Below are positions 16,072-24,562 of a stretch of DNA of 64,000 nt, in pieces. Within the stretch, counting starts at the first letter, position 1. Every line of letters starts with the position of its first letter. The stretch is from Gammaproteobacteria bacterium (lineage in GTDB: Bacteria; Pseudomonadota; Gammaproteobacteria; Steroidobacterales; GCA-2729495): positions 1,972,992-2,036,991 of the forward strand of contig CP054183.1 in assembly GCA_015709695.1 (NCBI GenBank), read 5' to 3'. The notes under the pieces are model-generated. The model saw only the letters and a program-made list of their open reading frames with translations, was not told the DNA's origin and did no database searches. Both the position numbers and the translations under genes were made by a program.

Positions 16072-16747
16072 ACGACTCGGCCTGGCGACGCAGCGGGAGC
16101 GCGAGTTCCTGCTGTCGGCGGGCCCGATCCGCGACGCGCTGGCCGGCGTCATCACCCTGCCCCGCTACCTGGCCTTCCTCGGCGAGGCGTACCAGCACGT
16201 GCGCCACACGGTGCCGCTGCTGATGGCCGCCGGCAGCCGGCTGCCGCCGCGCCTCGGCTGGCTGCAATCGCGGGTGCTCCACTACATCGAGGAGGAAGCC
16301 GGCCACGACGCCTGGATCCTCGACGACATCCGCACCGCCGGCGGCGATGCGCAGGCGGTGCACGATGCCTGGCCCCACCCGGCGACCGACGCGCTGGTGG
16401 CCCGCGTCTACGACCAGGTGCAGCGGCGCAACCCCGTGGGCATCTTCGGCATGGTGCATGTGCTGGAAGGCACCAGTGCCGCGCTGGCGCTGCAGGCCGC
16501 CGACTGCATCCAGGCGACGCTCGGCCTGCCCGACAGCGCCTTCCGCTACCTGCGCAGCCATGGCGAACTCGACCGCGAGCACGTCCGCGACCTGGAGGCG
16601 ATCCTCGTCCGCCTCGGCGACGCCGACGACCAGGCGGCCGTCATCGGCTGCGCGCGCAGCGTGTACTGGCTCTACGGCCACATGTTCCGGGCCCTGGACG
16701 AGATCCGGGCGCCCATGGCGGCCGCGCCACGCGAGGCGAGCGCATGA
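16052..16747 (+). CDS. heme-oxygenase-like diiron oxidase (UndA/TenA-like fold)
   Basis: An all-helical protein of about 231 residues of the 'iron-containing redox enzyme' family. Counting from the ATG at 16046, potential ligands are Glu84-x2-His87, Glu141 (VLEGTS), and His172-x3-Asp176-x2-His179. This six-residue set and spacing match the heme-oxygenase-like diiron oxidases such as UndA (which makes 1-undecene from lauric acid) and SznF. It is therefore likely an oxygen-using non-heme iron enzyme rather than a TenA-type thiaminase, which is how such genes are often mislabelled. The substrate is probably the acyl group activated by the upstream ligase. The start is GTG 16052 by ribosome-site spacing, and its 5' end overlaps the ligase gene by about 20 bp. 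Confidence 0.8.
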   Translation: MPTSLPERLGLATQREREFLLSAGPIRDALAGVITLPRYLAFLGEAYQHVRHTVPLLMAAGSRLPPRLGWLQSRVLHYIEEEAGHDAWILDDIRTAGGDAQAVHDAWPHPATDALVARVYDQVQRRNPVGIFGMVHVLEGTSAALALQAADCIQATLGLPDSAFRYLRSHGELDREHVRDLEAILVRLGDADDQAAVIGCARSVYWLYGHMFRALDEIRAPMAAAPREASA

Positions 16748-17592
16748 ACCTCGGCCAGGCACGGGTGCTGGTCACCGGCGGTGCCGGCGGCATCGGCTCG
16801 GCCATCGCCGCGGAACTGCTGGCCGCCGGCGCCCGGGTGATGCTCGCCGACGTGAACGGCGAGGCGCTCGATGGCGTCGCCGGCAGACTCGGCGCGGCCG
16901 ACGGCTGCCTCGCCACGGCGGTCGCCGATCTCACCGACACGGCGAGCCGCGCCAGGCTCTGCCAGCAGGCCATCGCCTGGGGCGTGAACGTCGTGGTGAA
17001 CAACGCCGGCGTCAGCCACTTCGGCCTGCACGAGGAGCTGACGCCCGCGCAGCACGCGCAGACGCTGTCCATCAACATCCTGGCACCCATGCTGCTGGTG
17101 GCCGAGCTGCTGCCCCACCTGAAGCAGCAACCGCAGGCGCAGCTGCTCAACATGGGCTCGGTGTTCGGCCATATCGGCTACCCGGGCTACGCCGCCTACT
17201 CGGCCAGCAAGTTCGCGCTGCGCGGCTTCAGCGAGGCGCTGCGCCGCGAGCTGGCGGACAGCCGCGTGCGGGTGCATTACCTGGCGCCGCGCGCCACGCG
17301 CACGCCGCTGAATTCCGCGGCGGTGACCCGCATGAACGCCGAGCTGCACGTGGCCATGGACCCGCCGGCAGTCGTCGCCCGCGCCGTGCGCCGCATCCTG
17401 CAGCGCGAAATCCCGAGCGCGGTGATCGGCTGGCCCGAGAAGCTTTTCGCGCGCGTGAATGCGCTCCTGCCTGGCGTGGTGGATGGCGCCATCCGCCGGC
17501 AACTGCCCGTGATCCGCCGCCATGCGCGCCGGCAGGACACGCCATCCATGGCCGCCACGGCGGCCCCGAACCCCGGGAGTCACCCCGCATGA
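16744..17592 (+). CDS. SDR-family oxidoreductase of the hemolysin/diiron operon
   Basis: A 282-residue classical short-chain dehydrogenase: TGGAGGIG at 11-18, NNAG near 88, MGS followed by YAAYSASK (Tyr-x3-Lys) near 140-150. A long C-terminal extension with GWPEKLFARVNALLPGVVDG is reminiscent of SDRs that act on lipid-like substrates. It overlaps the diiron-protein gene by 4 bp (ATGA) and the following TPR gene by 4 bp (ATGA), so it is translationally coupled to both. It would reduce or oxidise a keto/hydroxy group made by the upstream enzymes; the exact reaction is unknown. Confidence 0.85.
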   Translation: MNLGQARVLVTGGAGGIGSAIAAELLAAGARVMLADVNGEALDGVAGRLGAADGCLATAVADLTDTASRARLCQQAIAWGVNVVVNNAGVSHFGLHEELTPAQHAQTLSINILAPMLLVAELLPHLKQQPQAQLLNMGSVFGHIGYPGYAAYSASKFALRGFSEALRRELADSRVRVHYLAPRATRTPLNSAAVTRMNAELHVAMDPPAVVARAVRRILQREIPSAVIGWPEKLFARVNALLPGVVDGAIRRQLPVIRRHARRQDTPSMAATAAPNPGSHPA

Positions 17593-18254
17593 ACCCTCGC
17601 CCGCTCCTCGCCCTCGCCCTGCTGGCCCTTGCCGCGATGCTGGTCCTGCCCGGGGGCGCTGCGCGCGCCGACGCCGCCTTCGACGCCGAATTCGACGCCG
17701 TGCGCGACGCCTGGGCCACCGCTCGTTACCAGTTGCCCGCAGACCAGCAGGAGGCGGCGTTCAAGCAGCTGATGGCGCGGTCGGCGGCGTTCGCGGACCA
17801 CAACCCGCAGCGACCCGAGGCCCTGATCTGGGACGGCATCGTGCAGAGCACCTACGCCGGGGTGAATGGCGGCCTCGGCGCCCTCGGCCCTGCCCGGCGT
17901 GCGAAGGCCCGCTTCGAGGCGGCGCTGGCCATCGACGAGCGCGCGCTCGATGGCTCGGCCTGTACCAGCCTCGGCACCCTGTACCACAAGGTGCCGGGCT
18001 GGCCCATCGGCTTCGGCAATGACGACAAGGCGCGCCAGTACCTGGAGAAGGCGCTGGCAATCAGTCCCCGGGGCATAGACCCGAACTACTTCTACGGCGA
18101 GTTCCTCTACGACGAGGGTGACTATGCCCAGGCGCTCCGCTACCTGGAGGTCGCGCAGCAGGCGCCCCCGCGGCCTGGCCGCGAGCTGGCCGATTCGGGG
18201 CGCCAGGCCGAGATCAGCGCGCTCATCGGCAAGGTGCGCAAGAAACTGCACTGA
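17589..18254 (+). CDS. secreted TPR protein, last gene of the five-gene operon
   Basis: A 221-residue protein with a signal peptide (LALALLALAAMLVLPGGAARA) and helical TPR-like repeats (RAKARFEAALAIDE, DDKARQYLEKALAI, YAQALRYLEVA). A conserved block LDGSACTSLGTLYHKVPGWPIGFG resembles the TatT-like periplasmic TPR proteins that accompany some TRAP-type or lipid-handling genes. It probably acts as a periplasmic scaffold or lipid-binding partner of the pathway. The ATG overlaps the SDR stop. It converges on tamB. Confidence 0.7.
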   Translation: MNPRPLLALALLALAAMLVLPGGAARADAAFDAEFDAVRDAWATARYQLPADQQEAAFKQLMARSAAFADHNPQRPEALIWDGIVQSTYAGVNGGLGALGPARRAKARFEAALAIDERALDGSACTSLGTLYHKVPGWPIGFGNDDKARQYLEKALAISPRGIDPNYFYGEFLYDEGDYAQALRYLEVAQQAPPRPGRELADSGRQAEISALIGKVRKKLH

Positions 18255-18275
18255 AGGAGCCGCGGCAGCCGCGTC

Positions 18276-21200
18276 TCAGTCGCGCTCCACCGAATAGACC
18301 AGGTCGAGCGACTGGTCCTCGCCGCTCGAGGCCTCGATGCTGAGATGGCGGTTGAGGCGGTAGCGCGCCATCACGGTACCGATCTGGTTGAACAGCCCGT
18401 AGCTGAAGCGCAGGTAGAGGTCGGAACCCAGCTGCTTGCCGGCCACCACCTGGGCCTCGTTCAGCGCCCCGCCCTCCACGCCGAGCTCATCGAGCGTCAC
18501 GGCACTGCCGATCGCCTGCGTCAGCGGCGAGGTCTGCTGGATGCCCAGCGCCAGCGCCGCGCCGGCCACCGCCGACTGGTCGTTCTGGCTGCCGCCCTGC
18601 ATGGGATGGCCGGCGATGAGATAGGAGATCGCATCCGCCTGCGACATGGCCGGGTCGGAGAACACCTGGCTCTGCGGCCGGCTCGCCGTGCCCGACAGCT
18701 GGATGCCGGCGGTGACGCTGCGCCCCTCGTAGTCCACGCGCCGGCTGGCGCGGATATCCACCGCCGGATCGTCCAGCGGCCCGGAGAAGCCCAGCGTGCC
18801 GCGCTCGATGACCAGCTCCTTGCCATAGGCGCCGAAGCGGCCCTCCTTCAGATGCAGCACGCCGAAGCCGCGCGGCGTGCCATCCGGCGCCTGGGAGACC
18901 TTGAGGGTGCCTTCCACCAGGGTGTCGAGGCCGAAGCCCTCGATGTGCACCTTGCGGCCGAGCTCGATCTCGATCTCCCCGCCGATGACGGTGCCGATCG
19001 CGGATGCATCGGCGCGCGGCGGCCGGTCGCGCACCACGGCGTCGCGCGACGGCGATACCGCACTCTGCGGCAGCTCCCGCACCACGATCTCCGCCTGCGG
19101 GATGACGATGCGGCCCGAGCCGGCCAGGCTGCCGGGCGCGAAGTCCAGCCGCAGCTCCGGTGATACCTGCACATGGCGGTCGGGCAGGCGCACCGCATCC
19201 ACGCGCTCGCCGCGCACGCGCAGCCAGCCCCGCGGCCCGCCCGCGGCCAGCGGCTGCAGCTCGCCATCGATGCCGAGCCTGCCGCCGGCCATGGCACTGC
19301 CGTCGATGCGCAGCGTCTCGCTGCCATCACCCAGTAGCGCCAGCTCGATGGCCTCGAGCTTCACGCCGAGATCCGGCAGGGCGACCGTGCCGTCACGCAG
19401 GCGTGCGGCGCCGGCAAGCCGCGGCGCGCGCAGACTGCCGCTCGCCTGGACATCGAGCGTCACCCGTCCCGTCACCTCCGACATATCGACGTCGCCGGCC
19501 AGCAGCGGCACCAGCGGCGCGATGTCCGGGAGGCCACCGGTGAGCTGTGCCTCCAGCGGAGCGTCGACGCCCGGCAGCCCCAGCATGCGCGCCTGGGCGG
19601 AGAGCTGCAGGCCCTCCTGGCCCTGGATGCTGAAGCGCAGCTCTCCGGCCTGCGGCGCCAGGCTGGCGTCGGCCTCGACCACCGGCAGCGTGGTGACCAG
19701 CGGCTCGTCGCCGCCGGTGTAGTAGACCGTGGTGCCCTGCTGCCGCCAGTGCAGCTCGGCGCGGGCGCCGTCCGCCGCCAGGCTCGCGAGCAGATCCGCC
19801 TGCGCGCGGCCGGTGACGGCCAGGTCCTCGCCCAGCCAGCGGTTGAAGCGCGCCAGGTCCAGCTCGCGCAGCCCGGCCGCAAGCACCGCCTCGCGCGGCG
19901 TCCAGTGCGCGCGGCTGATGCAGAGCGAGCTGGGCGCCTGCTCCCAGCAATGGGCGCCGACTTCGGCCTGGGTCGCGGCGAGCACCAGCTCGGGTTCGCC
20001 CGCGAGGCGCCAGGTTCCGGCCGCATCGGCGGTGATCGATGCGGCCTCGAGCCGGTGGCGCAGCGCCGTGCCGTCCCAGCGCCCCTCGCTGGCCAGCGTC
20101 AGCGCCACCGGACCGCCGCGCAATGCCGCGTGCAGCCGGTGCGCATCCAGCGTGCCATCGACCCGGGCCTCGAGGTCGCCCAGCGCCTGGTCGCCGCTGC
20201 GGATGCCGCGGGCGTCGAGGTCCAGGTCCGTCTGCTGGCGGCGATCGACCTGCAGCCGCAGCTCGGCCTCGGCCACGCTGTTCCCTTCGAACACCAGCGA
20301 GCGCGCCTGCGCCTGCAGGCTGACCACCGGACGCAGCCGCGTGCCCGCCAGGGTCGCATGGCCCGCCAGCCGGCCCGCGAGCCCCGGCCAGAGCAGCGCC
20401 AGGTCCGGTGCATCGAACGCGAAGCGGCCGGCCAGCCGCGTGCCGATGCTGCCGTGGGCATCGAGGTGATTGGGGCCGGCACGCAGGGCGAGCCTGTCGA
20501 AGCCCAGCGTGCCATCGGCATAGCTCAGCACCCCGGTTCCGGCCAGCGGCCGGCCCATGAGGCGGCCCTGCAGCTGCACGATATCCAGGCGCAGCGGCAG
20601 CTCGGGCGCCATCGCCAGCCGCAACCGGCCGGAGAGGCGGCCATCGAGACCGGGGCGGAAGGCGGCGGTATCCACCTCGCGGGCGATGATGTCCAGGCGC
20701 AGCCGCGGGCCCGCGGCGGCGCCGGCGGCCGGCAGGTCGACGACGCCGCGGGTGGCCAGCCGGCCGCTCGCGCCCTCCATCCTGGCCTGCTCGATGACGA
20801 CCTGGCTGGCGTTGCCATGGGCCCGCGCCGTCGCGGCCAGCGGCGGCAGCAGGGCACCCGCCAGCTGCGCCTGCAGCGTGGCCTGCCAGTCGTCCAGCAC
20901 TCCCGAAAGGCCGAGCTGCCCGGCGCGCGCCTCGACCCGCCCCAGGCCCGGCAGCTCGCGCGCCAGCGACGCCCAGCTCGCGCTGGCCACGAGGCGTGGC
21001 TTCGTCGCCAGGTCATGCAGCGTCGCCAGCACGGTGACCGGCTCCGGCACGCGGATCGCCTGCGCCACCCGCAGCTCGTCGAGGTTGCCCTGCACGGTGC
21101 CCGCACCCGACAGCTGCTGCGCCGGCAGGCTCCAGCCGAGACGCGCCTGCAGCGGCAGCGGCGCCCGCAGCTCCGCCTGGCCGGCCAGCTGCACGACCAG

Positions 21201-21716
21201 GCCGGCGAACTCCCCGCGCGCCTGCTTCAGCAGCAGCTGCGAGCCGCGCAGGCGAGCCGAGGCATGCAGCCCGGTGAGCGTCCAGGATTCATCGCCGCGG
21301 CGAATTTCCAGCGTCGCCACCGCAAGCTGTCGCAGCCGCAGCGGCACCGGCGTGCGCAGTGTGGGCATCAGGAACGGTTCATCCGGGCCGGGCGGGGGCA
21401 GGTCCACCGCCACGCGCCCCGCCGCCAGCCGGTCGGCCTGCAGGCGGCCGCGGAGCAATGCCGACGGGCGCAGCACCAGCTCGAGCTGCTCGACGCGCAC
21501 CGCCAGCCCCCCGGCGCGGATCTCCATGCGCCCGACGCGCAGCCCGCCGGCCAGGCTGCCGTCGACATCCTGCAAGGCCAGCACGCCGCCGCTGAACGCC
21601 TCCGCCCGCTGCGCCAGCCAGCGGGCACCCGCGCTGGTGCCGGTGAGCAGCAGCACGCCGCCGGCCAGCACGGCCACCAGCAGCAGCAACAACGCGGCCA
21701 GCCAGCGGCCGATCAC
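18276..21716 (-). CDS. tamB: TamB, translocation and assembly module inner-membrane component
   Basis: A 1146-residue AsmA-like protein. One N-terminal membrane helix (WLAALLLLLVAVLAGGVLLL) anchors a long repetitive beta-rich groove that spans the periplasm, and the C-terminal DUF490/TamB domain (about 780-1146) ends in FSYGLFNQIGTVMARYRLNRHLSIEASSG. TamB works with TamA in outer-membrane protein assembly and in anterograde phospholipid transport. The start is a GTG at 21714-21716 that overlaps the tamA stop (GTGA), so the two are translationally coupled. Confidence 0.93.
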   Translation of the reverse strand: MIGRWLAALLLLLVAVLAGGVLLLTGTSAGARWLAQRAEAFSGGVLALQDVDGSLAGGLRVGRMEIRAGGLAVRVEQLELVLRPSALLRGRLQADRLAAGRVAVDLPPPGPDEPFLMPTLRTPVPLRLRQLAVATLEIRRGDESWTLTGLHASARLRGSQLLLKQARGEFAGLVVQLAGQAELRAPLPLQARLGWSLPAQQLSGAGTVQGNLDELRVAQAIRVPEPVTVLATLHDLATKPRLVASASWASLARELPGLGRVEARAGQLGLSGVLDDWQATLQAQLAGALLPPLAATARAHGNASQVVIEQARMEGASGRLATRGVVDLPAAGAAAGPRLRLDIIAREVDTAAFRPGLDGRLSGRLRLAMAPELPLRLDIVQLQGRLMGRPLAGTGVLSYADGTLGFDRLALRAGPNHLDAHGSIGTRLAGRFAFDAPDLALLWPGLAGRLAGHATLAGTRLRPVVSLQAQARSLVFEGNSVAEAELRLQVDRRQQTDLDLDARGIRSGDQALGDLEARVDGTLDAHRLHAALRGGPVALTLASEGRWDGTALRHRLEAASITADAAGTWRLAGEPELVLAATQAEVGAHCWEQAPSSLCISRAHWTPREAVLAAGLRELDLARFNRWLGEDLAVTGRAQADLLASLAADGARAELHWRQQGTTVYYTGGDEPLVTTLPVVEADASLAPQAGELRFSIQGQEGLQLSAQARMLGLPGVDAPLEAQLTGGLPDIAPLVPLLAGDVDMSEVTGRVTLDVQASGSLRAPRLAGAARLRDGTVALPDLGVKLEAIELALLGDGSETLRIDGSAMAGGRLGIDGELQPLAAGGPRGWLRVRGERVDAVRLPDRHVQVSPELRLDFAPGSLAGSGRIVIPQAEIVVRELPQSAVSPSRDAVVRDRPPRADASAIGTVIGGEIEIELGRKVHIEGFGLDTLVEGTLKVSQAPDGTPRGFGVLHLKEGRFGAYGKELVIERGTLGFSGPLDDPAVDIRASRRVDYEGRSVTAGIQLSGTASRPQSQVFSDPAMSQADAISYLIAGHPMQGGSQNDQSAVAGAALALGIQQTSPLTQAIGSAVTLDELGVEGGALNEAQVVAGKQLGSDLYLRFSYGLFNQIGTVMARYRLNRHLSIEASSGEDQSLDLVYSVERD

Positions 21717-23449
21717 AGGTCGGGCCCCAGGGTGACGTGCAGGCGCCAGCTGTCCGGGGCATCCTTGTCCAGCGGGACGGCGATGTCGACGCGTATCGGG
21801 CCGAGCGGTGAATACCAGCGCAGGCCGCCGCCGACGCCGGTCTTCAGCGTCAGGCCGGAGAAGTCGTCGAAGGCGTTGCCGGAATCGATGAACGCCGCCA
21901 CCGACCAGTTGCCCCAGACACGCTGGTCCACCTCGGCGCTGCCGACCAGCTTGTGGCTGCCGCCGACCACCAGGCCCTGGTCGTCGGTGGGACCGAGCGA
22001 TTCGTAGTCATAGCCGCGCACGCTGTAGTCGCCGCCGACGAAGTAGCGCACCGAGGCCGGCAGGGTGCGGAACTGGTCCATGAGCGTGGCGCCCGCCTCG
22101 GCGCGCAGCAGCAGGCGCCCGCCCGGCCAGACGGGCACGATCAGCTTGCCGAAGATGTCCGCCTGCAGGAACTCGGAATCCGAGCCGATCAGCTCCGTGG
22201 TGCCGCTGACCTTGAAGCTGAAGCGATGGCCCTTGTCGGGGCGGGTGATGGCCGGGCTGTTCGGGAAGGCATGGGTCCAGCTCAGGCCGGGGATCAGCAG
22301 GAACTCGCGGCTCTTGTCGTCGGCGATGGTGTATTCCTCGACGCTGGCATCGATGAACCGCGTCTCGATCCAGTCCGCGGGACGTCGCCGGAACTCCTTG
22401 AGCCCGATCTTGTAGGTGTCGGCGCGCTTGGACGCGGTGTCCTCGTACTTGAAGCCCGCGTCGATGCTCAGCCACTCGACGCGCGGGTCCCGGCGCGGCA
22501 GCCGATAGCTGACGCCGACGATCGACTCCACTTTCGACAGGTCCATGCTGCTGTCGAACTGGTGGCCGGACTCGTTCAGGCGGCGGTTGGTGTAGCCGGC
22601 GCGGAACTTCAGGCCCTTGTCCGTGGAATAGCCGGTGCCCAGGGTATAGACCTGCCGCTTGGCGGCCGCGAGCGTCACCGAGACGGGCACCGTCAGGTCC
22701 GGCGGTGGCTGGGGGCTGGTGCGCAGGTCCACCGAGGAGAAATAGCCGGTGGCGAGCAGGGCGTTGTAGAAATCGCTGACCTTGGTGCCGTCGTAGGCAT
22801 CGCCGGGCCGGAAATCGACGAAACGCTCGACCAGGTCGGGGCGCACCACGTCCTGGTGGAAGGTCACCGCGCCGAAGTGGTATCGCGGCCCGGAATCGTA
22901 GTGCAGCACGATGTCCGCGGCGTTCTCCCGCGTGTAGATGTCGATGCGGCTCTCGGGAAAGCGGGCGGCGAAGTAGCCGCGCTGCCGGGCCAGGTCACCC
23001 AGGGCCTTCTTCAGGCGCTCGTAGTCGGCATGGTCCAGCTGGTCGCCGGGCGCCAGTTGCCCGGACCTGAGCAGCCGCTGGAATTCCCGGTCGCCGGCCG
23101 CCTCGCCGGTCACCGCCACATCGACCTTGCGCAGCCGCACCGGCTCGCCGGGCTCGATGCCGATGTTCACCAGCCAGCAGCCGGACTTCACGCTGCTGTC
23201 GATGCGGATCGTCGGGTTGTAGTAGCCGTAGGCCTCCAGCGCCTCGCGGATTTCCGGGTCGGCCTTGCGTGTCAGCCGCCGCACCCGCCAGGAGGGCGCA
23301 TCGCAGGCCGTTGCGGCGAGCGTCAGATGCGCCATGACGTTGTCGCGCAGCTTGCCGCGCACGCCGCTGACCTCGACCTTGGCCGGGGCGGCGGTCCAGG
23401 CAAGCAGGAGGCAACAGAAGAAACCGGTGGCGGCTCGCGGCGGAAGCAT
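21713..23449 (-). CDS. tamA: TamA, Omp85-family outer-membrane assembly protein
   Basis: A 578-residue Omp85 protein: signal peptide (FFCCLLLAWTAAPA), three POTRA domains (about 25-260; YGYYNPTIRID, GYFAARFPES, TGYFSSVDLR) and a 16-strand barrel whose conserved motif is VRGYDYESLGP, the TamA form of the Omp85 L6 VRGY element. The last strand ends HVTLGPDL. It partners with TamB, encoded immediately downstream. The frame is open to 23539, but the signal peptide begins at the ATG at 23449. It is divergent from the 297-aa secreted-protein gene across about 75 bp. Confidence 0.93.
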   Translation of the reverse strand: MLPPRAATGFFCCLLLAWTAAPAKVEVSGVRGKLRDNVMAHLTLAATACDAPSWRVRRLTRKADPEIREALEAYGYYNPTIRIDSSVKSGCWLVNIGIEPGEPVRLRKVDVAVTGEAAGDREFQRLLRSGQLAPGDQLDHADYERLKKALGDLARQRGYFAARFPESRIDIYTRENAADIVLHYDSGPRYHFGAVTFHQDVVRPDLVERFVDFRPGDAYDGTKVSDFYNALLATGYFSSVDLRTSPQPPPDLTVPVSVTLAAAKRQVYTLGTGYSTDKGLKFRAGYTNRRLNESGHQFDSSMDLSKVESIVGVSYRLPRRDPRVEWLSIDAGFKYEDTASKRADTYKIGLKEFRRRPADWIETRFIDASVEEYTIADDKSREFLLIPGLSWTHAFPNSPAITRPDKGHRFSFKVSGTTELIGSDSEFLQADIFGKLIVPVWPGGRLLLRAEAGATLMDQFRTLPASVRYFVGGDYSVRGYDYESLGPTDDQGLVVGGSHKLVGSAEVDQRVWGNWSVAAFIDSGNAFDDFSGLTLKTGVGGGLRWYSPLGPIRVDIAVPLDKDAPDSWRLHVTLGPDL

Positions 23450-23523
23450 CTGCAGCCAGCATACCCGCTGGCCCGGCCGCCGACACCGTTGACCCGGCTC
23501 CCACGCTTGGGTTAACTGCCGCC

Positions 23524-24417
23524 ATGATGCACATGTCATCGCGGCCGGCGCGCCTGCTGGCGTGGCTGGGCCTGTTCGCCGCCTCCGCGGCCGGCGCGAA
23601 CACCGTGCCGGGCTGGTCCCGCCTGGAGTTCGTCGCCGCGAAGTTCTTCATGACGGCCCGGGCCGATGTCGAGGTGCGCCGGCTGCCCGCGGCCGAAGTC
23701 ACCCCGGCGCTGCTCGCCACGCCCGAGGGTCGTCCGGTGCAGCCCGGCAGCGAGGTGCTCGAGCTGGTCTACCGGGCGAGCGGCTTCGGCCGCGAATCGG
23801 TCACCACGCTGTGGGCCGACCCGGCCAGCGGCGCCACCCTGCAGAGGACCGAACTCGACAGCGGCAGCCGCCAGCGCTGGCGCAGCTACCGCTTCACCGA
23901 CATCGGCGCCTACCACTTCAGCCGCTGGCCGGCCACCGACGCCGAGAAGCCCTTGCCGCCGGAACGCTGGACCGAGCGCACGCAGGGGTTGCGCGCCTAC
24001 CCCGCCGCGGCCGTGGGCCAGGCCGTGACCGAACCGACCATGCTGCTGTGGCTGGCAGCGGCCGGCGACTACCAGCGCGCCGGCGACCGCGGCGAAGTGC
24101 TGACCTTCTCGCGCAAGCGCGTGAACCGCGTCACCATCGAGGTCACCGGCCGGCGCGCCGTCCGCGTGGACTTCGAGGAACGCTCGGCCACCGGCAGCCG
24201 CCAGAGGAAGGACAGCGTGGATGCGATCGTCATGCGCATCCGCGGCCAGCCCATCGACGCCGGCGCCGATGGCGACGAGGACTTCGAGCTGCTCGGCCTG
24301 CGCGGCGACCTCGAGCTGCTGGTCGATCCGGTCGCCCGGCTGCCGCTGCAACTGAGCGGCAACGTGAAGATCGCCGGCCACGTCACGGCACGCCTGCGCC
24401 GCGCCCGGCTCCGCTGA
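23524..24417 (+). CDS. secreted protein of unknown function, DUF3108-like
   Basis: A 297-residue protein with a signal peptide (LLAWLGLFAASAAGA) and a beta-rich body (ELVYRASGFGRESVTTLWADPASG, VTIEVTGRRAVRVDFEE). The plan of a periplasmic barrel-like protein with ends such as RLPLQLSGNVKIAGHVTARL loosely resembles DUF3108 proteins, which sit near envelope genes, but I cannot confirm the family. The first ATG (23524), or ATGs at 23527 and 23533, could be used. It is divergent from tamA, so it may be expressed with the envelope-assembly genes. Confidence 0.6.
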   Translation: MMHMSSRPARLLAWLGLFAASAAGANTVPGWSRLEFVAAKFFMTARADVEVRRLPAAEVTPALLATPEGRPVQPGSEVLELVYRASGFGRESVTTLWADPASGATLQRTELDSGSRQRWRSYRFTDIGAYHFSRWPATDAEKPLPPERWTERTQGLRAYPAAAVGQAVTEPTMLLWLAAAGDYQRAGDRGEVLTFSRKRVNRVTIEVTGRRAVRVDFEERSATGSRQRKDSVDAIVMRIRGQPIDAGADGDEDFELLGLRGDLELLVDPVARLPLQLSGNVKIAGHVTARLRRARLR

Positions 24418-24562
24418 ACGGCACCTGCGCCCCGCGTGAACTGCCGCACGGAGCCGTTGACCGGCTTGCGGCATCCTTGCGTTCTGTCAAAAGGACCGGA
24501 CGCCGGCGGGCCAGCCCCTGACCCGCCGCGACCCGGCCAGCCGTGGCAGGGAGCAAGGGCGC

